From: Bacillota bacterium
GTDB taxonomy: Bacteria; Bacillota; Clostridia; Acetivibrionales; DSM-1351
Reading direction: 5' to 3'
Assembly: GCA_023443515.1 (NCBI GenBank)
Contig: JAEZUC010000017.1
Span: 1 to 25,108, forward strand
Length of the DNA stretch: 25,108 nucleotides
Shown here: in pieces, positions 1-6,459 of the stretch
Numbering within the stretch: the first letter of the stretch is position 1
Layout: each line of letters opens with the position of its first letter
The notes under the pieces: generated by a model
Told to the model about the DNA's origin: nothing
Seen by the model: only the letters and a program-made list of their open reading frames with translations
The model's database searches: none
Made by a program: the position numbers and the translations under genes

Positions 1-8
1 AATAAATA

Positions 9-37
9 TTGTACAATTTTTTTCACCGTGTTATAAT
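9..37 (+). promoter_or_regulatory. SigA-type promoter of the DUF1646 operon
   Basis: TTGTAC (9-14) and a perfect TATAAT (32-37) are separated by 17 bases. Transcription would start near 44, giving a leader of about 200 nt before the first small gene. Seen in sequence; activity is inferred. Confidence 0.7.
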
Positions 38-43
38 AACCGT

Positions 44-146
44 AAGTTAATAAAGTTTTTCGGTTGAACGGATAATTTCCGTTTTCAAGAGTATTTGGCT
101 TCTGGGGTGGGAAGCTCGTATGTTTACGAGTTTTCCACCTTTTTTG
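44..146 (+). promoter_or_regulatory. Structured 5' leader, candidate Na+ (DUF1646-motif) riboswitch
   Basis: The leader contains a hairpin at 64-88: arms 64-68/84-88 and 69-72/78-81, with a two-base bulge. A purine-rich stretch follows and runs into a terminator hairpin at 106-139. A promoter, a compact structured segment, a terminator and then the gene is the layout of a transcription-terminating riboswitch. The downstream transporter belongs to DUF1646, the family that gave the DUF1646 RNA motif its name; that motif has been reported as a Na+-sensing riboswitch. I cannot align this leader to the covariance model, so the class is assigned from context. Confidence 0.55.
106..146 (+). terminator. 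Intrinsic terminator or expression platform in the DUF1646 leader
   Basis: A 15-bp stem (106-120 with 125-139, two G-U pairs) closes a four-base loop and is followed by seven T residues (140-146). It lies upstream of the coding region, so it would act as an attenuator rather than an operon end. A further CTCGTA copy at 172-177 repeats the inner part of the 5' arm (115-120). Confidence 0.85.
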
Positions 147-241
147 CGTTTTTCACTTCAAAAATATGGTTCTCGTAACATAAATTACTTCCCAATATTT
201 GAAAGTTCCCCGGCTGTATTAGATTAAAGGAGGTGATTCTA

Positions 242-334
242 ATGAATAATATAAAAAGACATCTTATAATGGTAGTTTGCTATGTTGTAGCCGCCATTGG
301 AATTGTAATTATTTTAGCTAATTTAATGAAATAA
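242..334 (+). CDS. 30-residue single-span membrane microprotein
   Basis: ATG at 242 lies 7 bases after an excellent Shine-Dalgarno (AAAGGAGGTGAT, about 226-237). The reading frame encodes 30 residues: a short basic N-terminus (MNNIKRH), one hydrophobic span of about 20 residues (roughly 8-27) and a C-terminal lysine. That predicts an N-in, single-pass membrane peptide. It sits 24 bases before the DUF1646 transporter, on the same transcript and behind the same leader, so a role as transporter subunit or regulator is plausible but inferred. I do not recognise a family. The ribosome site is stronger than most in the window, which argues against a chance ORF. Confidence 0.75.
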   Translation: MNNIKRHLIMVVCYVVAAIGIVIILANLMK

Positions 335-358
335 AAAAGTAATTTTTGGAGGATATTC

Positions 359-1414
359 ATGATTATAGGACTTTTGATTGTACTAACGTTAATATTAATA
401 CTACCCTTTGCATACAGGCCTATTGAGCATAACCTGGAGTATTTTTTGCTGATAATGGGAATCGCAGCAACAATTATTTCTGGAACACTTTCTCCAGGCT
501 TACTGCTGCATATATTTGAAAACTATCTTTTATATTTTATTACTGCAGCTGTATTGGTGGCAGGCTTCATTTTCAGGATATCGGTGGATAAAATCAAGAA
601 ATTTGTAGGATATGCAACTGAACGTATACCCATAAGTATTTTTGTTTTTCTTCTTATACTGGTACTAGGTCTGGTCTCCAGTCTCATTACAGCTATAATT
701 GCCGCTTTAATACTGGTTGAGATAGTCCACGCACTTCCGTTCAAGCGCAGTCAGAAGGTAACTATTACTGTAATTTCCTGCTTTGCAATTGGTTTGGGTT
801 CAGCTCTGACCCCTATCGGAGAGCCTCTTTCAACTATAGTTGTATCTTCTTTGAAAGCGGACTTTACCTACCTATTCAGAAATATAGGTATATATGTAAT
901 TCCCGGAGTCCTTGTTATGGCTATACTTGGAGCTGTGGTTGCAAGAATGATGCATAAGGCAAACCAAAATGAAATCGAGGGTGGAAACAGCTGGAAGGAC
1001 GAAAGTAAAGGGGTTTTGGAGCTGGAAAGCATCAAATCAGTTTTTGTTCGTGCCATAAAGATATTTTTATTTATAATAGCTTTAGAATTGCTGGGTTCAG
1101 GCTTCAAGCCTCTGATAAACACATACGTCATTCACCTTCCCAGCATGTTTTTATACTGGATTAATGTTTCTTCTGCTGTACTGGACAATGCGACCCTTGC
1201 TGCTGCGGAGGTCAGTCCTGCTATGAGTCTCAAACAGATTAAGGCAATTTTGATGGGTCTGCTACTGAGCGGCGGAATGCTTATTCCAGGCAATATCCCG
1301 AATATTATATCCGCAGGAAAACTGGGTATAAAGAGCCGTGAATGGGCAAAAATCGGGCTTCCCCTGGGATTGACCATGCTTGTTATTTACTTTGTAATAT
1401 TATTCTTTATATAG
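359..1414 (+). CDS. DUF1646 family membrane protein, putative cation transporter
   Basis: A 351-residue, strongly hydrophobic protein with about ten predicted membrane spans and a soluble loop near residues 205-225. It keeps the family-like segments LGSALTPIGEPLSTIVVSS (about 146-164), NATLAAAEVSPA (about 277-288) and LIPGNIPNIISAGKLG (about 310-325). The repeated Pro/Gly/Asn-rich hairpins resemble those of the ion-transporter (ArsB/NhaD-like) superfamily. DUF1646 proteins are annotated as putative cation transporters; substrate Na+ is suggested only by the leader upstream. ATG 359 has GGAGG at 348-352. The gene follows the microprotein by 24 bases and ends before a strong terminator. Length is normal for the family. 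Family call fairly sure; substrate not proven. Confidence 0.82.
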   Translation: MIIGLLIVLTLILILPFAYRPIEHNLEYFLLIMGIAATIISGTLSPGLLLHIFENYLLYFITAAVLVAGFIFRISVDKIKKFVGYATERIPISIFVFLLILVLGLVSSLITAIIAALILVEIVHALPFKRSQKVTITVISCFAIGLGSALTPIGEPLSTIVVSSLKADFTYLFRNIGIYVIPGVLVMAILGAVVARMMHKANQNEIEGGNSWKDESKGVLELESIKSVFVRAIKIFLFIIALELLGSGFKPLINTYVIHLPSMFLYWINVSSAVLDNATLAAAEVSPAMSLKQIKAILMGLLLSGGMLIPGNIPNIISAGKLGIKSREWAKIGLPLGLTMLVIYFVILFFI

Positions 1415-1423
1415 CAAGATAAA

Positions 1424-1475
1424 AAAATAAGCGTAATAGCCGAAATTTGTTCACTTCGGTGATTATGCTTATTTT
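1424..1475. terminator. Bidirectional intrinsic terminator
   Basis: Arms AAAATAAGC (1424-1432) and GCTTATTTT (1467-1475) extend inward through mostly paired sequence (TAATA/TGATTA, CCGAA/TTCGG). The hairpin sits between the convergent DUF1646 and DUF1858 genes, with A/T tracts on both sides, so it can serve both. Confidence 0.8.
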
Positions 1476-1498
1476 GATTCTTGCTGTTCTTACTGTAA

Positions 1499-1693
1499 TT
1501 ATTCCTTTATAGCTTCATTCAGTTCCTTCATCAATTCATCAACATTTATACCATGAGCCATTGCACCTTGTTCTATGTTCTCAAACCTTGCTGCCATACA
1601 ACCGAAGCAGTGCATTCCGTGGTTCATTAATACTTCTGCAGTTTTTGGATATTTTTCAACTATATCTGTTATTGTCCAGTCCTTTGTTATCAT
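1499..1693 (-). CDS. DUF1858 domain protein (small two-cysteine protein)
   Basis: A 64-residue soluble protein that is essentially one DUF1858 domain. The N-terminus ITKDWTITDIVEKYP leads into NHGMHCFGC (about 24-32), with a CxxC pair that could bind a metal or cycle as a disulfide. DUF1858 proteins are often linked to hybrid-cluster or disulfide-reductase proteins; the biochemical role is unknown. ATG at 1693 has a perfect AAGGAGGTGAT site on the minus strand. It diverges from the ArsR-type gene, and a long palindrome lies between them, so regulation by that ArsR protein is plausible. Confidence 0.85.
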   Translation of the reverse strand: MITKDWTITDIVEKYPKTAEVLMNHGMHCFGCMAARFENIEQGAMAHGINVDELMKELNEAIKE

Positions 1694-1807
1694 TTTATCA
1701 CCTCCTTACAAGATTAGTATTATGCTAATTTAGATACCCATTTCCCTAGCTACCCAATCAACATTTAATGGCTTTATTATATTCTTAAAAACAAAGTTTT
1801 ACTTATG

Positions 1808-1863
1808 TTAAATAGTTCAAATATGATTGAACTATTTAAATATATCACAACCTGTGGTATAAT
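1808..1863 (+). promoter_or_regulatory. Perfect 13-bp inverted repeat operator and arsR promoter
   Basis: TTAAATAGTTCAA (1808-1820) and TTGAACTATTTAA (1827-1839) are exact reverse complements with a 6-base spacer. An extended -10 follows (TG at 1855-1856, TATAAT 1858-1863). The -35 position (1835-1840, TTTAAA) overlaps the right arm. A regulator bound here would block RNA polymerase, consistent with ArsR autorepression. The dyad and -10 are seen; the binding protein is inferred. Confidence 0.75.
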
Positions 1864-1898
1864 TCAATAGTATATTAAAATTCAGGAGGTGCAGGAAT

Positions 1899-2198
1899 TT
1901 GCGGGAATTATTTCATCCGACAGCGGAACAAATATGTTTATCTACTGTTTTAAATGCACTTGGTGAGCCTACCCGTCTTCAGATTGTTAAAAACCTTGCA
2001 AATCAGAAGGAAACTACCTGTGCATGCTGTAATATCGACCTACCCAAGTCCGCCCTTTCACATCACTTCAAGGTTCTAAGGGAATCCGGCATTATAAATG
2101 TCCGCATTGAGGGTAAACAAAGGTTTATGTCCATAAGGTATGATGAATTAAACTCTAGATTTCCCGGATTATTGGAATCTGTAATAAAGAGTATCTGA
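1899..2198 (+). CDS. ArsR-family winged-helix transcriptional regulator
   Basis: A 99-residue protein starting at TTG 1899 behind AGGAGGT (1884-1890). Residues about 11-95 form an ArsR winged helix: NALGEPTRLQIVKNL, then the recognition helix KSALSHHFKVLRESG and the wing IEGKQRFMSIR. A cysteine group (TCACCNID, about 39-46) sits just before the recognition helix, near where classical ArsR/SmtB proteins hold metal-site cysteines, but the pattern is not the ELCVCDL motif, so the ligand is unknown. It diverges from the DUF1858 gene and probably binds the palindrome at 1808-1839. It ends before a hairpin terminator. Family sure; effector unknown. Confidence 0.88.
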   Translation: MRELFHPTAEQICLSTVLNALGEPTRLQIVKNLANQKETTCACCNIDLPKSALSHHFKVLRESGIINVRIEGKQRFMSIRYDELNSRFPGLLESVIKSI

Positions 2199-2205
2199 TA
2201 TCGAA

Positions 2206-2243
2206 AAAAGCATGAATCGGCAGCTATGCCAATCCATGCTTTT
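2206..2243. terminator. Bidirectional intrinsic terminator
   Basis: AAAAGCATG (2206-2214) pairs with CATGCTTTT (2235-2243), with an inner GGCA/TGCC stem. It separates the convergent arsR and tail-collar genes. The minus-strand reading has six T residues after the stem. Confidence 0.8.
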
Positions 2244-2275
2244 GCTTATATATTGAAATTATATCACACGGGAAC

Positions 2276-3382
2276 TTAAACATTGCTGGATTTTATAATA
2301 TAATCCAGGTAAATATTTACAGGACGTGTTTCTGAATCACCGCCGGCAATAACGTGGGTGTGATTTCCGTTATTATCGGTTACTTGGCCTGATGGATAAT
2401 TGGCAACTTCATGTCCGGCACAATAATTTTCTATGTATTTGTCCTGTGGAAGTTTAGGTGCACTGTGAGTATGGGCTCCGTCTGTTGATAAGGAAAATTT
2501 AGTGCTTTTTGGAAGCGAGGTTGAATAATCCTCAATTTGCCCGACTCTGGTTGCTCCGTGCACCCCGGAGGTATCTGATGTATTTGAGTTTACACCTCGT
2601 ACAAACAACCCTCTAAGATCCGGTACATTGAAATTGTTCTGATCTCCGCCATATATGTTGTTGATATTCTCATAAAGGTCAGGATATTTGATGACTTCAT
2701 AGGAATTGCCTACACATGGAAGCCATCCGTTGGCAACAAGGTCATCCCCCTGCTTCATAGCATCCCCCGCAAAGGATACAATTGAACCTGCTGCTAATAA
2801 CATAGACTCATCATAGTCAGCTGAAGTGAATTTTATAATCCAATACATATACAGATTTGAAGGTCTGGTTTCACTGTCTCCGCCGGATATAATAGTATGT
2901 GAGTGTTGTCCTGCTTCCCCTGATGTTGCTGTACGTCCCGGGAAATTGGCACCTTCATTATCGGTTATTGCACATGCAGCATTCCAGTAATCTGTAGGCA
3001 GATGGTCAACAGAATGGTTATGAGTACCTTGATCATTTGTTATAAAATCATTCTTAGGCTTTGCCGTTGCATATTCCTGAACCGAGCCGGTATTATCTCC
3101 TGCGGTTCCTCCGGATCTTGAAGCTTTACGCTTCACTGCGTCGGGATCATATCCTCTTCCGTGATCAGTTGCACGTACAAATCGTCCTCTTAGGTCAGGT
3201 ATATAAAAATTTGGAATACCATCTCCGCCATATTTAGTTCCTATAACATTAAACAGTTCCGTATACTGTGTTTTATCCAGCACTCTTCCATCACAAGGAA
3301 GCCAGCCGGAAGACTTTAACTGATCTTCTTTTAATGGTCCGGCAAAAGGTATAACAATACCTACGGGAAATTTTAAAGGCAT
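2276..3382 (-). CDS. Tandem phage tail-collar domain protein (microcystin-dependent-protein-like)
   Basis: A 368-residue protein made of two homologous halves (about 1-185 and 195-368). Each half begins with a collar motif (PVGIVIPFAG / AGSIVSFAGD), continues through GWLPC and YGGD, then IPDLRGRFVRA / VPDLRGLFVRG. Each contains a pair of HxH motifs (THNHS and QHSHT; AHTHS and NHTHV) and ends GGDSETRP followed by a hydrophobic strand. In phage fibres such HxH motifs bind metal ions. No signal peptide is visible. The gene follows the related 3410-4012 gene by under 30 bases with its own ribosome site, so they form an operon. No other phage gene is nearby. Family sure; function outside phage unknown. 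Confidence 0.85.
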   Translation of the reverse strand: MPLKFPVGIVIPFAGPLKEDQLKSSGWLPCDGRVLDKTQYTELFNVIGTKYGGDGIPNFYIPDLRGRFVRATDHGRGYDPDAVKRKASRSGGTAGDNTGSVQEYATAKPKNDFITNDQGTHNHSVDHLPTDYWNAACAITDNEGANFPGRTATSGEAGQHSHTIISGGDSETRPSNLYMYWIIKFTSADYDESMLLAAGSIVSFAGDAMKQGDDLVANGWLPCVGNSYEVIKYPDLYENINNIYGGDQNNFNVPDLRGLFVRGVNSNTSDTSGVHGATRVGQIEDYSTSLPKSTKFSLSTDGAHTHSAPKLPQDKYIENYCAGHEVANYPSGQVTDNNGNHTHVIAGGDSETRPVNIYLDYIIKSSNV

Positions 3383-3409
3383 ATTTCTTCCTCCTATATA
3401 AATATAAAA

Positions 3410-4012
3410 TTATTTGCTATCTTTACTGAATTTAATTAAGAAATGCAGATTCATATTTCTTGGACGGGTTTCCTGATCGCCGCCACCGACAATATCATGA
3501 GAATGTGAACCGGATTCTCCTGTTCTAGTGTTGTCACCGGCCTCTTTTCCCCCATCCCTGCCTATACTTCCGGCATATGCATTGTGAGAACCGTCAGGCA
3601 AGTGCGGTAAGCCATGTGTGTGACTGCCGGTTACATTAGTTGTAAAACTAGACTTTGGAAGTCCTGTAGCAAAATCCTGATAAGAACCTACGTTATTTCC
3701 GGTACTTCCCCCTGGTTTGGCAAATGTCCTTTGAGCTGCATCGGGGTCCATAAGCTTACCCGATTCATTTACAGCATCTCCATTAACTCCCCTTATAAAT
3801 TTGCTTTGCATATCAGGCAGGTAAAAATAATTGTTATCCCCACCGTGTGAGTTCCCGATAGCTTGAAAAAGATCAGGATATTCAGCAATTTTCAACTTAC
3901 TTCCGTCACAGATAAGCCACCCCATTCTATACAATCTGTTAACCATTTCAGATTTAATCTCTCCTGCAAATGATATAACACTTCCTACAGGCATTCTCTC
4001 CGTAGCTGCCAT
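3410..4012 (-). CDS. Phage tail-collar domain protein (microcystin-dependent-protein-like)
   Basis: About 200 residues with one collar module: MPVGSVISFAGEI, GWLICDGS, HGGDNNYFYLPDMQSKFIRG, HxH pairs SHTHG and SHSHD, and a GGGDQETRP end. It matches each half of the downstream 368-residue protein. ATG 4012 is chosen, but its distance to GGAGG (4024-4028) is 11 bases. A TTG at 4018 in the same frame lies 5 bases from that site and is the alternative start. First gene of the collar operon, divergent from the chemoreceptor across a region with repeated 11-bp sites and a consensus promoter (TTGACA 4099-4094, TATTAT 4076-4071). Role unknown. Confidence 0.82.
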   Translation of the reverse strand: MAATERMPVGSVISFAGEIKSEMVNRLYRMGWLICDGSKLKIAEYPDLFQAIGNSHGGDNNYFYLPDMQSKFIRGVNGDAVNESGKLMDPDAAQRTFAKPGGSTGNNVGSYQDFATGLPKSSFTTNVTGSHTHGLPHLPDGSHNAYAGSIGRDGGKEAGDNTRTGESGSHSHDIVGGGDQETRPRNMNLHFLIKFSKDSK

Positions 4013-4070
4013 AAGCAAACATTCCTCCTTCTTTTGGAACCAAATTTAAGTTTGATTTATTCTATACACA

Positions 4071-4247
4071 ATAATAAGTCATAATTAATGACATGTCAAT
4101 ATATAACTATAATTTAAATTTCAGGTACAAGCCTCATGTCATTAAGTTTATAAATTTTAGCCTATAAAATTTTGTTCAATATAAATGACATGTTTTGTTT
4201 TGGTTTTATGTTAACATTTTGTCATTAAATAGCATAAATTATATTAA
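4071..4247. promoter_or_regulatory. Divergent promoters with four 11-bp elements in alternating orientation
   Basis: TTAATGACATG occurs at 4085-4095 (+), exactly inverted at 4135-4145 (-), with one mismatch at 4182-4192 (+), and with two mismatches at 4218-4228 (-). The first overlaps the -35 of a minus-strand promoter (TTGACA 4099-4094, 17-base spacer, TATTAT 4076-4071). The fourth overlaps a plus-strand -35 (TTGTCA 4219-4224, then TATTAA 4242-4247). The layout suggests one regulator controls both divergent genes. Repeats are seen; the regulator is unknown. Confidence 0.6.
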
Positions 4248-4295
4248 TGGCTCAAATTGTGTTCGTACATATCTAAACTTTAGGAGGTAGTTAAT

Positions 4296-6014
4296 TTGCC
4301 ACTAACATTAAGAATAAAATTATTTGTAGCATTCGGTATTATATCAGCTATATTAATAGGGCTGGGAATATATTCATATGCTGGTGCAGGGCAAATTTAT
4401 AAGAATGGAATTAAAATGGATACCCTGTGGCGTTCAGATGTTACGGCAGCACACACTATAGAAAGTTTGGCGTATGAATACAGAACCCAAGAATACAGAT
4501 ATATGATTTATAAAAGTACTTTTGTTGACAAAGAAACCTTTGAAAAGTTTGAAAAAGATATGAATAGTATTGAAATAAAAGCTGAAAAAACTATAAAAGC
4601 ACACATGAAATCGCCTGTTCCGGCTGAAAGTGTCAATAAGTGGGAACAAATTGAAATACTTTGGGAAAAATATATAAAAGCCAGCCACAAAGTTATTGGT
4701 AGCACAAAGCAGGGTAATTTCACAGAAGGTACCAATCTTATGCTGGCAGGTGAATCAAGTAAGGCTTTTGATAATTTATGTAACGCTACGGCTACTCTGG
4801 TAAATTACAACTACGAAAAAGTTACCAGCGCCAGTAAAAACAGCCAGGATGACTCTAAAAGTCTTAAGGATGTATTGTTTATATATATAATGGTGTCTTT
4901 AGGTGTCATCATATTAATAATCATTTACATCGGTACAGTTATATCGGGGCCCATTACCGGGTTAGAAAAAGTATCTCATGCAGTAGCAGACGGCGACCTT
5001 ACAATAAGAGCAGAAATTGACTCAAATGACAAACTCGGTCAATTGGCGGAAGCATTTAACACCATGATTAAAAGACTGCGTATATTAATGCTACAAATAA
5101 TTGAAAATTCTCAGCACATCTCCGCTCTATCAAAGGAGTTAACAGTAAGCTCCCTGAAAAGTTCGGAAGTAATGGCAAAAGCAGCCGTTACAAGCCGGCA
5201 CGTAGCTTTAAATACCGACAAGCAATTGTCAAGCGTAAAGGAAGTTTTTGACTCCATTTCTCAGGTATCTGCAGGACTAAACCTGATTTCAGTCAGCAGT
5301 CAGAATGTTACGGAGCTTGCCCGCACATCCGCTGATGCATCAAATAAGGGAATGGTTACAGTTAACGCTGTAGCCGAACAAATGAAAGAGATTGACAGTA
5401 CTATTTCAAACACTGCAGACGTTATAAAGAACCTGAATAAAAAATCCACTGAAATATGCAAGATAATTGATATCATCTCGGATATAACGGACAAGACAAA
5501 TTTACTGTCTCTTAATGCAGCAATTGAAGCAGCTCACACGGGCGAATGCAGTAAAGGCTTCTCTGTCGTTGCAGATGAGATTAAAAAATTGTCCCAGCAG
5601 TGCAAAATATCCACTAGTCAAATCAGAAGCCTCGTATTAAGTATACGTGAAGAAACCAAAAATGCAGTTGTCGCTATATCAGAAGGTACCGTCAAAGTTG
5701 CTGAAGGCCTTGAAAAGTCCCGGCAGGTAAGCCAAGTATTTGAAGAAATACAGAAATCTGTCCAAAATGTAGATATACAAATTCTTGAGGTATTCTCTGC
5801 AACAAAACAAATTACTGCAGAAAGTAATAATATTGTGAAAACCATTGATGTTGTAAAGAGAACAGCGGAACACATTAATAGTTCCTGTCAGGAAAATGCA
5901 GTTGCAACCCAGGAGCAATCTAAGGCACTAGAAAAAATATCTTCCAAAGCCCAATTATTATTAAAGTGTGTAGAAGAATTAAACGCGGTAATTTCACAAT
6001 TTAAGACCCGGTAA
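4296..6014 (+). CDS. Methyl-accepting chemotaxis protein
   Basis: A 572-residue chemoreceptor starting at TTG 4296 behind AGGAGGT. Order: membrane span 1 (about 8-30), an extracellular mostly helical sensor domain (about 31-190, four-helix-bundle type), membrane span 2 (about 193-217), HAMP linker (about 215-268) and a cytoplasmic coiled-coil signalling domain (about 280-570). The hairpin tip is recognisable at about 388-430: DKTNLLSLNAAIEAA, then GFSVVADEIKKLS. It contains AAHTGECSKGF where AARAGE-GRGF is usual. It would signal to CheA/CheW; the ligand cannot be deduced. Monocistronic, ending at a strong terminator, and divergent from the tail-collar operon. Confidence 0.93.
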   Translation: MPLTLRIKLFVAFGIISAILIGLGIYSYAGAGQIYKNGIKMDTLWRSDVTAAHTIESLAYEYRTQEYRYMIYKSTFVDKETFEKFEKDMNSIEIKAEKTIKAHMKSPVPAESVNKWEQIEILWEKYIKASHKVIGSTKQGNFTEGTNLMLAGESSKAFDNLCNATATLVNYNYEKVTSASKNSQDDSKSLKDVLFIYIMVSLGVIILIIIYIGTVISGPITGLEKVSHAVADGDLTIRAEIDSNDKLGQLAEAFNTMIKRLRILMLQIIENSQHISALSKELTVSSLKSSEVMAKAAVTSRHVALNTDKQLSSVKEVFDSISQVSAGLNLISVSSQNVTELARTSADASNKGMVTVNAVAEQMKEIDSTISNTADVIKNLNKKSTEICKIIDIISDITDKTNLLSLNAAIEAAHTGECSKGFSVVADEIKKLSQQCKISTSQIRSLVLSIREETKNAVVAISEGTVKVAEGLEKSRQVSQVFEEIQKSVQNVDIQILEVFSATKQITAESNNIVKTIDVVKRTAEHINSSCQENAVATQEQSKALEKISSKAQLLLKCVEELNAVISQFKTR

Positions 6015-6042
6015 GATAAAATAAGGGACATTTTTAGTCAAC

Positions 6043-6081
6043 ATAAAATGCAGTGAGGTCTCGGACTTCACTGCATTTTAT
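6043..6081 (+). terminator. Intrinsic terminator after the chemoreceptor gene
   Basis: ATAAAATGCAGTGA (6043-6056) and TCACTGCATTTTAT (6068-6081) are perfect complements around a short loop, starting 29 bases after the stop codon. Confidence 0.88.
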
Positions 6082-6132
6082 ATTGACATCCTTTAATTAA
6101 GACGGCATAGGAATCCAGTACATATTTTATCG

Positions 6133-6161
6133 TTGACCTAACTAAAGATTTTTATTATAAT
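6133..6161 (+). promoter_or_regulatory. Consensus SigA promoter of the thiazole operon
   Basis: TTGACC (6133-6138), a 17-base spacer and TATAAT (6156-6161). The start of transcription is expected near 6168, only about 12 bases before a terminator hairpin and about 95 bases before thiS. Confidence 0.85.
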
Positions 6162-6179
6162 GTATTTAACTGAACAAAG

Positions 6180-6234
6180 AAGCACAAAATGGGGTACACC
6201 ACCGCGGGTGTAATTTCATTTTGTGCTTTTTTTT
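6180..6234 (+). terminator. Leader hairpin with T8 tract, candidate attenuator of thiS
   Basis: Outer stem AAGCACAAAATG (6180-6191) with CATTTTGTGCTT (6217-6228); inner stem TACACC (6195-6200) with GGTGTA (6207-6212); loop ACCGCG; then an uninterrupted T run to 6234. It lies between the operon promoter and thiS, so most transcripts should stop here unless antitermination occurs. No TPP-riboswitch signature (CTGAGA and the second conserved half) is visible. A candidate thiS cis-regulatory RNA motif of Firmicutes may cover this element; this is recalled and not verified. Confidence 0.75.
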
Positions 6235-6262
6235 CGGAATTTTCGCGAAAGGGAATAATAAG

Positions 6263-6457
6263 ATGACGGTAAACGGAATGTATACGGAATTAGCAGTTAA
6301 ACAAAGCCTGCAGGATTTTTTGGTTTCCCAAAATCATGATATTTCAAGAATTGCAGTAGAACTAAATGGCAATATAGTTCCTAAAGCTACCTATTCCCAT
6401 GTAATGCTGGATAATGGGGATACTCTTGAAATTGTCAGGTTTGTGGGAGGAGGCTGA
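6263..6457 (+). CDS. thiS: ThiS sulfur-carrier protein
   Basis: A 64-residue beta-grasp protein ending in GGG, the C-terminal Gly-Gly needed for adenylation by ThiF and thiocarboxylate formation. It delivers sulfur to ThiG for the thiazole half of thiamine. ATG 6263 is chosen because an AAAGGGA ribosome site lies 8 bases upstream; a longer reading frame back to 6221 would run through the leader terminator hairpin. First gene of thiS-thiF-thiG-thiH-tenI, 2 bases before thiF. Confidence 0.93.
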   Translation: MTVNGMYTELAVKQSLQDFLVSQNHDISRIAVELNGNIVPKATYSHVMLDNGDTLEIVRFVGGG

Positions 6458-6459
6458 AA

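Noticed and set aside
2276..4018. Prophage remnant
   Set aside because: The collar proteins are intact, have good ribosome sites and a consensus promoter, and no other phage gene, integrase or att repeat is present.
6085..6262. TPP riboswitch upstream of the thi operon
   Set aside because: The conserved TPP aptamer segments (CTGAGA and the second half) are not visible, and the predicted leader is too short. Only the hairpin terminator is supported.
6221..6262. Longer ThiS start at 6221
   Set aside because: It would begin inside the terminator hairpin and add residues not found in ThiS; ATG 6263 has a ribosome site.
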